Notes: generated from the sequence alone by a model not told the origin. A stretch of DNA of 64,000 nt from Streptomyces sp. NBC_01689 (GCF_036250675.1 NZ_CP109592.1:8432001-8496000); one strand, 5' to 3'; shown: positions 1 through 8,572, numbered from the stretch's first letter. Numbers and translations are program-made.

Positions 1-54
1 TGTCACAGCGGAGCCGCGACAGGGCGGGTTCCGAGGCACGAGGGAGCGATCGTC

Positions 55-423
55 GTGGGTGTCTTCGTCCGGATCAGGGGATGGTTGGAGTGCGACCACC
101 GGCAGCTGGCCCAGGTCAAGGAGATCGTCGCCGCCGAGAACCCGGATCGGACGTACAGCGGAGGCTGGGGCTTTCCGGCGCGGCAGTACAACTGGACCAG
201 CTGGGTCTTCTTCGGCGCCGACATGCGCGAGCAGGCCGTCGACTGCTTTCTGGAACAACTGCGGCTCGTGGCAGCGATTCCAGCCTCCGACGACGACAAC
301 GACCTGGTCATCGGGCTCTTCCTCGTCAGCCACGAGATCACGGGCATGAGTGAGTGGCAGGTCCGCGATGGGGCCGTGGTGATCGGAAGCGTGAACGGGG
401 AGTACCAGTACCTCGGCGAGTAG
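55..423 (+). CDS. Hypothetical 122-aa protein
   Basis: This is a small, acidic, soluble protein with a GTG start and no signal peptide or membrane segment. It is rich in Trp, Tyr and acidic residues, with WGFPARQYNWTSWVFFG near residues 38-54 and GLFLVSHEITGMSEWQVRDG near 87-106. That compact single-domain style is also seen in immunity-type and SUFU-like proteins, but I do not recognise a family and infer no function. Codon bias is normal for the host and the frame is clean to a TAG stop. The gene stands alone at the left edge, so an operon partner could lie outside the window. Confidence 0.7.
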   Translation: MGVFVRIRGWLECDHRQLAQVKEIVAAENPDRTYSGGWGFPARQYNWTSWVFFGADMREQAVDCFLEQLRLVAAIPASDDDNDLVIGLFLVSHEITGMSEWQVRDGAVVIGSVNGEYQYLGE

Positions 424-487
424 CGCCGCCGACCTGCGGCCGACAGGGCGAACTTGGACAACGCCGACCGGCTCCGCCGTGCCTTCC

Positions 488-517
488 ATGCCGATGCCGA
501 TGCCGATGCCGATGCCG
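488..517. repeat. Hexanucleotide tandem repeat (ATGCCG)5
   Basis: Five perfect copies of a 6-bp unit lie between the convergent ends of the first gene and the XRE regulator. The repeat is short enough to vary by slippage. No gene reads through it. Confidence 0.85.
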
Positions 518-564
518 GCGCATGCGGTGCTCCCGGCCAGGACCACGGGTGGTGCCGTGGTGGG

Positions 565-1479
565 CTACTCGGGGCGCCGGGTGTGTGAGCCACGCGCCGT
601 GGTGCCGCCGTGGCCGCTGGACGGCCGTGGACCCGCGGGTCCTTGGGCGCTCCAACTGGCGAGCAGCTTCCACGCGTCCTGGGAGGGCTGGTCCTGGGCC
701 GGCAGATACAGGAACAGGGTCTGGTCGGAGTCGCCCGGCATGGTGAACGCCTGGTAGTCGACGGTGAGGTCGCCGACGATGGGGTGGTGGTGGCGTTTGT
801 GCCCGTGGGTGCGGTCGAAGACTTTGTGGTCGGCCCACCAATGGCGGAAGTGGTTGCTCTTCATGGCCAGTTCGCCCACCAGCTCGGCGGTGCGGGTGTC
901 GTCCGGGTGGCGGCCGGCGTCGAGTCGCAGGACGGCGGTCATCTCCGCGGCGACCTGTTCCCAGTCCGGGTAGAGGGAGCGAGCCGCCTCGTCCAGCAGT
1001 ACCCAGCGGGTGAGGTTGCGCTCCCGTGCCGGCATCGCGTCGAAGTCGGTGATCAGGGCGCGGGCGAGATGGTTGGTGGCGAGCACGTCGGTGCGACGCC
1101 CGAGGATGAAGGCGGCCTGGTCGGTGAAGGAGTCCAGGATGCGCCGGACCACGGGCCGCACGCGTTGCACGGTCGGTGCGGAACGGCGGGCCGCGCCGGG
1201 CTTGGGCCCCGCGAGGTCGTACAGGTGGGCGCGCTCGGCCGCGTCCAGCCGCAGCGCGGCGGCCACGGCCTCCAGTACCCCCGTCGAGGGGCTGATCTGC
1301 CGCCCCTGTTCGAGGCGGGTGTAGTAGTCGGTGCTCACGCCGGCCAGCTGGGCGACCTCCTCGCGGCGCAGTCCCGGCACCCGCCGATAGGCGCCCCGCT
1401 CGGGAAGCCCCACCGACTCGGGGGTGATGCGGGCGCGACTACGGCGCAGGAATTCGCTGAGCTCGACGTTTCTCGCCAT
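565..1479 (-). CDS. XRE-family regulator with MmyB-like ligand-binding domain
   Basis: This is a DNA-binding regulator of about 304 residues. The N-terminal helix-turn-helix (about residues 30-75) reads REEVAQLAGVSTDYYTRLEQ, typical of the XRE proteins common in Streptomyces. The C-terminal half (about 105-270) matches the MmyB-type PAS-like ligand domain, with the RRILDSF and RNLTRWVLLDE-like stretches and the usual LxxHFRxWWA motif (here SNHFRHWWADH). I chose the ATG at 1479 because the protein then begins MARNVELSEFLRRSRARI, the normal family N-terminus; the frame stays open further upstream without family similarity. The gene is divergent from the DJ-1-like gene at 1722. Such regulators often control the gene they face, so that gene and the following dehydrogenase are the likely targets (inference). 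Confidence 0.9.
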   Translation of the reverse strand: MARNVELSEFLRRSRARITPESVGLPERGAYRRVPGLRREEVAQLAGVSTDYYTRLEQGRQISPSTGVLEAVAAALRLDAAERAHLYDLAGPKPGAARRSAPTVQRVRPVVRRILDSFTDQAAFILGRRTDVLATNHLARALITDFDAMPARERNLTRWVLLDEAARSLYPDWEQVAAEMTAVLRLDAGRHPDDTRTAELVGELAMKSNHFRHWWADHKVFDRTHGHKRHHHPIVGDLTVDYQAFTMPGDSDQTLFLYLPAQDQPSQDAWKLLASWSAQGPAGPRPSSGHGGTTARGSHTRRPE

Positions 1480-1721
1480 GCCTCCATTCTCGCCCGCGGC
1501 GCCGGTCGACGGCTCGGGGAAGGGGGGTCGCCGAGTCCTACGCAGACGCTTCCCCGGCAGGTCAGGGCGGGGAAGCGGCGTCCGCGGGGTGCCGGTCGCG
1601 TGGTGTTCTGGATTGCGGAGGCCCACCGGACAGGCACCGGATCCCGCGACCGGAACGGACTTCGCTCTCCCCCTTCCGCCCAGCCACGGCTGGCAACCGC
1701 CCAAAGAAAGTGAGAACCGAC

Positions 1722-2420
1722 ATGGCCAGGATCCTGATGGTGCTGTCGGGCGTCGACCACTGGACGCTGACCGACGGCAGCAAGCACCCCAGCGGCTACT
1801 GGGCCGAGGAATTCGTGGTCCCGCACCGCATCTTCGGTCAGGCCGGGTTCACCGTGGACATCGCCGCCCCCACCGGCGGAAAGCCGGCCGCCGATCCCGT
1901 GAGCCTGCGGCCCGAGGTCGCCGGCCCCGAGGCCGACGAGTTCGCCGCCTACATCGACGCGGCCGCCGAAGTGCTCGCCGATCCGCTGGCGCTCTCGGAC
2001 GTCGACACGGCCCGGTACGACGCGATCTTCCTGCCCGGGGGCCACGGTCCCATGGAGGACCTTGCCCACGATCCCGACCTCGGGCGCATCCTCGTCGAGG
2101 CCGACGCCGCCAGGACGATCATCGCCCCGGTGTGCCACGGCCCGGCCGCGCTGCTGTCGGCGAACCTGCCGGGCGGACACTGGCTGTTCGCCGGACGTGC
2201 ACTGACCGTGTTCACCGACGAGGAGGAGCGGCTGAACGGCACCGCCGACCGGGCGCCGTGGCTCGTCGAGACCGTACTCGCGGCCCGTGGCGCGGTCGTC
2301 CGGTCCGCGAACGCCTGGGAAGCGCACGTCGTCGTGGACGGAAACCTGTACTCCGGGCAGAACCCAGCCTCCAGCAAGCCACTGGCCGAACGGCTCGTCG
2401 CCGCGCTGACCGGTCGCTGA
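1722..2420 (+). CDS. DJ-1/PfpI-family (type 1 glutamine amidotransferase-like) protein
   Basis: This is a single-domain protein of 232 residues with the class I glutamine amidotransferase-like fold, in the Hsp31/DJ-1 branch. The expected nucleophile elbow is visible as APVCHGPAALL with its reactive cysteine at about residue 134, preceded by the acidic LPGGHGPMEDL loop. Members act as glyoxalase-III-like deglycases, chaperones or stress proteins; which one applies here cannot be read from sequence. The ATG at 1722 is preceded by AAGAAAG. A GTG 12 bp upstream is also in frame. The gene is divergent from the XRE regulator and is followed by a zinc alcohol dehydrogenase, a plausible reactive-aldehyde detoxification pair. 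Confidence 0.88.
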   Translation: MARILMVLSGVDHWTLTDGSKHPSGYWAEEFVVPHRIFGQAGFTVDIAAPTGGKPAADPVSLRPEVAGPEADEFAAYIDAAAEVLADPLALSDVDTARYDAIFLPGGHGPMEDLAHDPDLGRILVEADAARTIIAPVCHGPAALLSANLPGGHWLFAGRALTVFTDEEERLNGTADRAPWLVETVLAARGAVVRSANAWEAHVVVDGNLYSGQNPASSKPLAERLVAALTGR

Positions 2421-2446
2421 ACCGGGAATCTGCGGTCGGCACGGAA

Positions 2447-2518
2447 TCCGCACGGACACCTGAGTCCGCACGGACACCCGGGTCCGCATGGACAGCCGAG
2501 CCCGCACGGACACCCAGG
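2447..2518. repeat. 18-bp minisatellite, four copies
   Basis: Four consecutive 18-bp units follow the pattern TCCGCACGGACACCYGRG, with a few substitutions, between the DJ-1-like gene and the dehydrogenase. Each unit carries the self-complementary core GTCCGCACGGAC or its variants. A fifth degraded copy seems to continue as TCCACACGGACCA. Confidence 0.85.
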
Positions 2519-2630
2519 TCCCCTGTCCACACGGACCACATCGCACAGCACGTGGCGCGTGCTTCACCACACCTACCGCGCACGCCTCACCACCCGCACG
2601 TCACCACTCTCTGGTTAGGAAATCATCAGA

Positions 2631-3677
2631 TTGACCACCACGACTGTCGCGTATGCCGCGCACACTCCGAAGGCTCCGCTGGAGCGCACCACCATCGAGC
2701 GCCGTGACGTCGGCGAGTTCGACGTCCTGATCGACATCCGATTCGCGGGTATCTGCCACTCCGACATCCACCAGGTCGACGAGGGCTGGGACGAAGGGAT
2801 CTTCCCGATGGTCCCGGGTCACGAGATCGCGGGCATCGTCTCCGCGGTCGGGACGGGCGTCACCAAGTTCCGTGCCGGGGACCGCGTCGGAGTCGGCTGC
2901 ATGGTCGACTCCTGCCGCACCTGCGACAACTGCAGGGCGGGCGACGAGCAGTACTGCACCGGCAGCGGCATGGTCGGCACCTACAACGACACCGGCCGGG
3001 ACGGACTGCCCACCCACGGCGGTTACTCGCAGACCATCGTGGTCGACGAGAACTACGTGGTCCGCATCCCGGAGGGGCTGTCCTTGGACGTCGCCGCCCC
3101 GCTGCTGTGCGCGGGCATCACCGTCTACGCCCCGCTCCGGCACTGGGGCGCCGGCCCCGGGAAGAAGGTGGCGGTCCTCGGCCTGGGCGGCCTCGGCCAC
3201 ATGGCGGTCAAGATCGCCCACGCGCTCGGGGCCGAGGTCACCGTCCTCTCCCAGTCCCTGCGGAAGAAGGACGACGGCCTGAAGCTGGGCGCCGACCACT
3301 ATCACGCGACCAGCGACCCGCGGACCTTCGAGGAGCTGGACGGCACCTTCGACGTCATCCTCTCGACCGTCTCGGCCCCCCTCGACTTCGGCGCGTACCT
3401 GTCCCTGCTGAAGACCGACGGCGCCCTCGTGAACGTCGGACTGCCCGAGGAACCGGTCTCCGTGGACCTCTTCGGCATCGTCACCGGCCGCAAGGCCATC
3501 GCCGGCTCCTTGATCGGTGGCATCGCGGAGACGCAGGAGATGCTCGACTTCTGCGCCGGGCACGGGCTCGGCGCGGAGATCGAGGTGATCCGGGCCGACC
3601 AGGTCAACGAGGCGTACCAGCGGGTACTCAAGAGCGACGTCAGGTACCGGTTCGTGATCGACACGGCCACGATCTGA
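2631..3677 (+). CDS. Zinc-dependent NAD(P) alcohol dehydrogenase (CAD/YahK-like)
   Basis: This is a medium-chain dehydrogenase/reductase of 348 residues that interconverts aldehydes and alcohols. Catalytic zinc ligands are visible in GICHSDIH (Cys) and PGHEIAG (His-Glu). The structural-zinc lobe reads [15 protein letters not shown] with the four expected cysteines. The dinucleotide-binding motif is [15 protein letters not shown] near residue 180. These features fit the cinnamyl-alcohol-dehydrogenase/YahK branch, which usually prefers NADPH and broad aldehydes. The start is a TTG at 2631 with an AGGAA ribosome-binding site about 8 bp upstream; no ATG or GTG fits the family N-terminus. It lies downstream of the DJ-1-like gene but is separated by about 210 bp including a minisatellite, so co-transcription is uncertain. 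Confidence 0.92.
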   Translation: MTTTTVAYAAHTPKAPLERTTIERRDVGEFDVLIDIRFAGICHSDIHQVDEGWDEGIFPMVPGHEIAGIVSAVGTGVTKFRAGDRVGVGCMVDSCRTCDNCRAGDEQYCTGSGMVGTYNDTGRDGLPTHGGYSQTIVVDENYVVRIPEGLSLDVAAPLLCAGITVYAPLRHWGAGPGKKVAVLGLGGLGHMAVKIAHALGAEVTVLSQSLRKKDDGLKLGADHYHATSDPRTFEELDGTFDVILSTVSAPLDFGAYLSLLKTDGALVNVGLPEEPVSVDLFGIVTGRKAIAGSLIGGIAETQEMLDFCAGHGLGAEIEVIRADQVNEAYQRVLKSDVRYRFVIDTATI

Positions 3678-3686
3678 CGGACGGAT

Positions 3687-3710
3687 GTGGCCGCCCCTGA
3701 CGGCGGCCAC
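3687..3710 (+). terminator. Stem-loop terminator after the dehydrogenase
   Basis: GTGGCCGCC and GGCGGCCAC form a perfect 9-bp stem with a 6-nt loop, starting 10 bp past the dehydrogenase stop. No T-run follows, as is common for actinomycete terminators. Confidence 0.75.
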
Positions 3711-4130
3711 TCAGGGGGGCAGGACCTGAGGGCGCCCGCCCACGGCGCGGGGCTTTCGTGAGTGTCCGCTCCCGTCCGGCGGGGTGGCGGTCGCGGGTCC
3801 GATTTCTGGTCGGACGGGACGCTGAACGGATTATCACCGAGAACGCGGACGGAATCATGAGGCCCTTTCGGCATGCTGATCATCAAAGCAGCTTCTCGGA
3901 AGTCTCGGGTGTTGTCCTGTGAAAGTAAGAAATCTCTGCACCGTGGCCGGCGATTCCGGTGAGGGCAGCACAAAACTTCTCCAGGACGGAGAACAGCCCC
4001 CGTGAGGCTGCCGGTCAGGGCAGCGACCCGTGTGGGTGCCACCGAGGTCCGCGAGGGGCGGGATCTTTGCGTATGACAAGGTCGGGATCGTTTCTCTTGT
4101 CAAGAGAGGGGAGAGGCGCTTTCGTATTCT
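3711..4130. other. Non-coding spacer upstream of the DUF2637 gene, with a 15-bp palindrome
   Basis: No frame in these 420 bp has a family-like product or good codon bias. The stretch is less GC-rich than its neighbours around 3830-3930 and 4060-4130. At 4093-4107 there is a perfect palindrome, TCTCTTG-T-CAAGAGA, placed about 25 bp before the box conserved between the two DUF2637 loci. It could be an operator; nothing else is recognised. Confidence 0.5.
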
Positions 4131-4189
4131 CACTCGTTTGCCTCGCATCCGGGGGAGGCGGTCGGCGTTAAGTGAATATGACCCAAGCA
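4131..4189 (+). promoter_or_regulatory. Conserved upstream element of DUF2637 gene, copy 1
   Basis: Two blocks here recur upstream of the second DUF2637 gene near 54510-54569: CACTCGTTTGCC, then about 20 bp later CGTTAAGTGAATATGACCCAAGC. The DNA between and after the blocks has diverged, so their preservation suggests a promoter or operator. An ATG inside the second block opens a short frame (MTQA...), but its continuation is not conserved between copies, which argues against a leader peptide. A third conserved block, CGGCCCTGAGCGGGCGGGGG, lies just before each GTG start (about 4446-4465 here). The sigma factor or regulator is unknown. Confidence 0.6.
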
Positions 4190-4475
4190 CATATCCCAGG
4201 GCTCGCGCTTCGCGGCGGGGCAGCGCAGGGCCGGTTCGTGGACCGTGCCGTGACATTCGGCCGACACGCCCCCACATTCTTCGCTTCCTGCTTATCACCT
4301 GATACCCGGAGCGCCGCACGCGGGGGTGGCACACAGGTCCCCCCTGTTTCCGCCGCGTCACCGTCGGGCGAATTCCCGGAGTCGCCGGCCGTCCGCGAGG
4401 AACCAGGCCCGCTGCGGACCGGCCGAGGACGTCACGGCTGTCACGCGGCCCTGAGCGGGCGGGGGCGGGACGTCC

Positions 4476-5267
4476 GTGAATGACGACTATCCGGATCTCT
4501 CCGCCGCTCGCCACGAACAGCCTCCCGGGCATCCCGGCGGCACGGGTGGCGGTCGGTACGGCGGTCCCGCCGACGCCCTCCACGAACCGGGCTGGGACCC
4601 GGTCGAGGAGCTCACCTACCTCCTGCAGGACGCGGTCGCCGCGGAGCAGGCGGCCACCGTGCCGGCACCCCGCGGCGAGCCCACGCGCCACGACGACCTC
4701 CCCGGTGAGCCGATGGACACTCCGGAGGAGTGGGCGGCGGAACGGCGGTCCGTCCGGCCTTCGACGACGGGGCATCGGAAGGTGCGGGTCCGCAGGTCCC
4801 GGTTCAGCTGGCTGACGACCGTGAGTTTCGTGATCGCCGCGCTGGCCGCCGTCATCGTGTCGATGGTGAGTGTCTTCGGCGGCATGGTGGCCTACGCGCC
4901 ACTGCGGCGCATCGCGTCCGGTACGCGGAGCGGCCTGGGTCCCTGGTGGCCCCTGCTCGTCTACGGTCCCTGGATGGTGGCGTCGCTCTCGGTCCTGCGC
5001 GCCGCACTGCACCGACGCCGCGCCGTGCACTCGTGGTACGTCGTCGTGCTGTTCTCCTTCGTCGCGGTGATGTTCTGTGTGATCGACGCGCACAAGTCCG
5101 TCACCGGTGTGGCCGCGGCCGTCGTACCGGCGCTCGCGTCCCTCACCTGCTTCCAGCAACTGGTCCGGCAGATCACCCTGACCAGGCCACCGCGGCAGCG
5201 CACGTCCCGCTCGTGGCCGAGCGCGCGTCCGGCGTCACCAGGACGCGTGGAGGACGAGAACGGTTGA
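4476..5267 (+). CDS. DUF2637-type membrane protein, copy 1
   Basis: This 263-residue protein has a hydrophilic N-terminal half (about 1-105, starting MNDDYPDL and containing EPGWDPVEELTYLLQDA) followed by four predicted membrane helices (about 112-135, 150-172, 182-202, 206-226) and a basic tail. The arrangement matches DUF2637/Spd-type actinomycete membrane proteins, some of which are linked to mycelial plasmid transfer; the biochemical role is unknown. The GTG start at 4476 is fixed by near-identity with the paralogue at 54735, which shares the N-terminus and the DNA just upstream. No conjugation genes adjoin it, so a transfer role here is not supported by context. The membrane half is nearly identical to the paralogue, suggesting recent duplication or gene conversion. 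Confidence 0.8.
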   Translation: MNDDYPDLSAARHEQPPGHPGGTGGGRYGGPADALHEPGWDPVEELTYLLQDAVAAEQAATVPAPRGEPTRHDDLPGEPMDTPEEWAAERRSVRPSTTGHRKVRVRRSRFSWLTTVSFVIAALAAVIVSMVSVFGGMVAYAPLRRIASGTRSGLGPWWPLLVYGPWMVASLSVLRAALHRRRAVHSWYVVVLFSFVAVMFCVIDAHKSVTGVAAAVVPALASLTCFQQLVRQITLTRPPRQRTSRSWPSARPASPGRVEDENG

Positions 5268-5349
5268 GGCGCCACGGAATCGCGTCGTACCTGAGCCGTC
5301 GTGACCTGACGCGGGGACGACAACCGCCCCGCGCCCGTGACGCGCTCGT

Positions 5350-5762
5350 TCAGGACGACTCGCGCAGGATCAGCCGGCACGGCACCGTCCGCACCCCGCC
5401 GACCGTCCCACCGTCTATCGCCTCCAGCAGGCGCAGGGCCGCGACGCGGCCGATCTCCGTGAGGTTCACGTCGATCGTGGTCAGGGGCGGGCGGGACGCG
5501 AGGTCCATGGTGTCCCGGTTGTCGTAGCCGACGACGGCGATGTCCTGCGGCACCCGGCGACCCTCCTCGCGCAGGGTGTCCGCGACGCCCCGGGCGATCT
5601 GGTCGTTGCCGCAGAAGAACGCGCCGGTGTCGGGCGCGGCGCGCAGCACCGCCGGCTCTCGGGGCGCATCCGTCCGTTGCCGCTGAGCGCTTTGGAGGCA
5701 GTGCCCACACTGACACCTGCCCGGGCCGCGACGTCGGACAGGGTGGGACGGCCCGCGTCGCC
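5350..5762 (-). pseudogene. Decayed LacI-family regulator (HTH joined to C-terminal ligand domain)
   Basis: Two parts of a LacI-type repressor lie close together in different minus-strand frames. The N-terminal helix-turn-helix, TLSDVAARAGVSVGTASKAL, followed by SGNGRMRPES, occupies about 5660-5750. The C-terminal part of the periplasmic-binding-like domain, NDQIARGVADTLREEG to the stop at 5350, follows directly in another frame and carries VVGYDNRDTMD and PPLTTIDV. An intact member has about 200 more residues between these parts. An internal deletion plus frameshift therefore inactivated the gene. The remaining pieces are still clearly readable, which points to recent decay or an assembly error. 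It begins within a few bases of the stop of the reductase gene at 5765. Confidence 0.8.
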
Positions 5763-5764
5763 GG

Positions 5765-6346
5765 TCAGCGGCGCACCCGGTGACGCAGGTGAAGCACCCG
5801 GTCGCCCTGGATCACCACGTCGGGATCCTCCAACAGGTGCTGCGCGTGGACCGACCCGAAGCAGCGCTTGCCGGACCCGAACACGACGGGTACGACGTCC
5901 ATGCGCACCTCGTCGATCAGGCCCGCGGCAAGCACCTGGCCGCCGACGTCGCCGGCGGCGACCTCGACCACGCGGTCACCGGCGAGCTCCTGCGCCCTGG
6001 CCACGGCCGACCCGACGCCGTCGACGAAGTGGAACGGCGCCCCGGGGTCCCAGCCCTCGGGCATCGGCCGGTGCGACACGACGACCACGTGGTCGATCCC
6101 GCCCGGAGGCTTCCCGTCCCAGCCGTCCGTCAGGTCGAAGACGTGGCGGCCCACGATCGTGACCCCGATCTCGTCCCAGTACGGCCGGACGTAGTCGTAG
6201 GACGTCTGCGACACCTTCAGCACGCCGCTCTCGTCCAACGGGACGTCACCGCTGGACAACCAGTCGAACAGCGGCCCGGGCTGGTCGTTGTCGTCCGCGA
6301 TGAAGCCGTCCACCGACACCGAGCTGTACAGGACCACCTTGCCCAC
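5765..6346 (-). CDS. Dihydrofolate reductase-family (RibD C-terminal type) protein
   Basis: This protein of 193 residues has the RibD C-terminal/DHFR-like reductase fold. It begins GKVVLYSSVSVDGFIADDND, the usual opening of these stand-alone reductases, and contains TIVGRHVFDLTDGW and VRMDVVPVVFGSGKRCF near the C-terminus. The family binds NADPH; its natural substrate in most actinomycetes is not known. The GTG start at 6346 follows a GAGGAGA ribosome-binding site at the right distance, and no better start exists upstream. Just downstream lies the broken LacI gene, which may once have been co-transcribed. Confidence 0.85.
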   Translation of the reverse strand: MGKVVLYSSVSVDGFIADDNDQPGPLFDWLSSGDVPLDESGVLKVSQTSYDYVRPYWDEIGVTIVGRHVFDLTDGWDGKPPGGIDHVVVVSHRPMPEGWDPGAPFHFVDGVGSAVARAQELAGDRVVEVAAGDVGGQVLAAGLIDEVRMDVVPVVFGSGKRCFGSVHAQHLLEDPDVVIQGDRVLHLRHRVRR

Positions 6347-6844
6347 GGGGCTCTCCTCTGCTCTGGGGTGCCCCAAAGTAGCGTGTCGTGGGCCGCCGCT
6401 GGCGCGGACGGGGGACGCCGTCGTGGCTCCCGGCGGAGCCGTCCCGAGGGGCGTTGCCCGAGCGGCGACGGGGACATCGCGATGGCGGGCAAGCGCGCTC
6501 GGGCGGCGGATGTCCCGGATTCCGTGGGTGGCCCGTCGAACGCGGGCGGGACCGTGCGGACTTCGGCGCGCTCCGCTCTCGCACGGCAGTACGATCAACC
6601 TTCGACGGGCCCGCGAGACCGCGTCGGATACGTCCGCCGCGAGCTCGATGATCCGCGGTCCGCTCCAGGGGTGTGGCGGGCGCGGGCCTGTTCCCCGTAC
6701 CCGGCGTCGAGGCGCAGCAACCGCGTTGCGAGCATCTCGACGGACGACCGCTCCGCGGAACGCGGCGGCCGTACGCAGGGAATCCCGAGGGTGACGTCCA
6801 CGCTGTACCGAGCTGTTTGCATGAAGAGAGGAAGAACCGATCCG
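6347..6844. other. Spacer upstream of the Ser/Thr kinase, no gene recognised
   Basis: About 500 bp lie between the divergent reductase and kinase genes. Frames are open on both strands because of GC content, but none carries a family signature or its own ribosome-binding site. The kinase promoter should lie here. The last 60 bp are less GC-rich, around a GCTGTTTGCATGAAGAGAGG segment. Confidence 0.5.
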
Positions 6845-8572
6845 ATGACCAGTGAGGACGGCGTGACCGAGAAGTCGGCCCCCACACGTGTGATCGCCGG
6901 CCGCTACTCCCTGCTGTCACGCCTTGGCGCGGGGGGTATGGGCACCGTGTGGCGTGCTCAGGACGAGGTGCTGCACCGCGAGGTCGCGATCAAGGAGGTC
7001 CGTCCGCCCGTCGGGCTCAGCGAGGCCGCCGTCGAGCGGATGTACACGCGTCTGGAGCGCGAGGCGTGGGCGGCCGCACGGGTGTCGCACCCGAACGTGG
7101 TGACCGTCTACGACGTGGCGATGGAAGAGGGCCGCCCGTGGATCGTCATGGAGCTGGTACGGGGACAGTCCCTCGCCGACCTGCTCGACGCCGAGGGCAC
7201 GCTCACCGCACAGCGCGCCGCGTCCATCGGCGGTGAGGTGCTCGCCGCGCTCCGGGCCGCCCACGAGGCGGGCGTCCTCCACCGCGACGTCAAGCCGGCC
7301 AACGTGCTGATGGCCAAGGACGGCCGGGTGATCCTCACCGATTTCGGAATCGCCGTGGTCGAGGGCAACACGGCGCTGACCATGACCGGTGAAGTCGTCG
7401 GATCGCCCGAATTCCTCGCGCCCGAGCGCGCCCTGGGCAAGAACCCCGGGCTGGCGTCGGACCTGTGGTCGCTCGGTGTCCTGCTCTACGCGGCCGTCGA
7501 AGGAATCTCCCCCTTCCGCCAGAACACGCCCCTGAGCACGCTCCGGGCCATCGTGGACACGGAGTTGCCCCCCACCCGGCGCGCCGGCGCCCTGGCCCCG
7601 GTCATCGAAGGGCTGCTGCGCAAGGATCCGGACGAACGCCTCGGCGCCGAACAGGCGGCCCAGGACCTCCGGGTGGTCGGCGAGGGCGGCACGCTCGCGA
7701 CGGAGACCGCGCGCGAGGCCACGTACTCGCCGACCGTGGTGACGGAGACCGAGGAGCAGCAGCAGACGACACGGCTGTCCATGGCCCGGACCGAGAGGCG
7801 GGACACGGCACCGCCGTCCACCACGCGGGCCGAGGCCGCGGCCGGCCCCGCAGCGCAGCCCCAAGCGCACCAGGACGCCACGGAGGTCTCCGCGCAGCCG
7901 TCCGCCGGACACTCCGCGGCGCCCGCGCATCCCGCGCCGACCCCTCCCGAGCCGATCGGTCCCGTCGTCGGGGAGACAGCCGCGCGGAGTCCTTCCCGGC
8001 CGGTCTCGCGCCGCGGTGTCGCCCTCGTGGCGGCGGGTGCGGCTCTCTGCGCCGTGGCCCTCGCGGGCACGGGCTACGCCCTGTTCGGCGGAGACGACGA
8101 CGGCGGGAAGAAGGGAAGCACGGCCGGCGCCACCGCGAGCCCCGGTTCGGCCTCGGCGGACACCAAGGGCGGCTCGCAGGGGGCCGAGGAGGCCGCCGCC
8201 CCCGGCGCGGGGGACGACTCGTCCACCTCCGAGGGGGTGCGCATGAAGGTGACGGGTTCCCGGACGACGTACGCGGGGGAGTGCCCGCCTCCGGACGGGG
8301 AGGCGCCCACCTTCACGGCGACGTTCACCGTCGACCGGCTCCCGGCACAGTTCTCCTACCGGTGGGTTTCCAAGGACGGCTCGGTCACCGACGACGCGTG
8401 GAGAACGTTGTCGTTCCCCAACGGCGGCAGTCTCACCAAGCAGGTCTCGGTCAGCCTGACCACGTGGGCGAAGGCCGGGACGTTCAGCAGCGAGATCGGC
8501 GTGGAGCTCAACGCTCCTCTCCGGGGCAGGTCCAACACGGTGCCCCTGTCGCTGACGTGCGAGACGGGATGA
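6845..8572 (+). CDS. Transmembrane Ser/Thr protein kinase with external beta-sandwich-like domain
   Basis: This is a Hanks-type kinase of 575 residues. The N-terminal kinase domain (about 15-265) has the glycine loop RLGAGGMGTVW, the VAIKEV lysine, the catalytic loop HRDVKPANVL, the DFG motif TDFGIAV and an APE-equivalent APERALG. A Pro/Ala/Thr-rich linker of roughly 110 residues leads to one membrane helix (GVALVAAGAALCAVALAG) near residue 385. The external C-terminus ends in a domain of about 100 residues with two conserved cysteines (AGECPPP and LTCETG) and the alternating pattern of an Ig-like fold, so it may sense an extracellular ligand. Start: ATG 6845 after GAGAGGAAG; GTG 6862 is an alternative. 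No phosphatase or FHA gene adjoins it. Confidence 0.92.
   Translation: MTSEDGVTEKSAPTRVIAGRYSLLSRLGAGGMGTVWRAQDEVLHREVAIKEVRPPVGLSEAAVERMYTRLEREAWAAARVSHPNVVTVYDVAMEEGRPWIVMELVRGQSLADLLDAEGTLTAQRAASIGGEVLAALRAAHEAGVLHRDVKPANVLMAKDGRVILTDFGIAVVEGNTALTMTGEVVGSPEFLAPERALGKNPGLASDLWSLGVLLYAAVEGISPFRQNTPLSTLRAIVDTELPPTRRAGALAPVIEGLLRKDPDERLGAEQAAQDLRVVGEGGTLATETAREATYSPTVVTETEEQQQTTRLSMARTERRDTAPPSTTRAEAAAGPAAQPQAHQDATEVSAQPSAGHSAAPAHPAPTPPEPIGPVVGETAARSPSRPVSRRGVALVAAGAALCAVALAGTGYALFGGDDDGGKKGSTAGATASPGSASADTKGGSQGAEEAAAPGAGDDSSTSEGVRMKVTGSRTTYAGECPPPDGEAPTFTATFTVDRLPAQFSYRWVSKDGSVTDDAWRTLSFPNGGSLTKQVSVSLTTWAKAGTFSSEIGVELNAPLRGRSNTVPLSLTCETG

Noticed and set aside
4172..4483. Possible leader peptide beginning MTQA at the conserved DUF2637 upstream block
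   Set aside because: Only the first codons match between the two loci; the frames diverge afterwards and end differently, so the conservation is better explained by a DNA site.
5780..6844. Upstream extension of the Ser/Thr kinase frame by about 350 codons
   Set aside because: The extension overlaps the reductase gene in antisense and is Arg-rich. The kinase domain begins about 15 residues after the ATG at 6845.
6595..6885. Minus-strand frame upstream of the kinase
   Set aside because: It contains a helix-like stretch but no recognisable domain, and it overlaps the kinase start. I could not support a gene or a relic.
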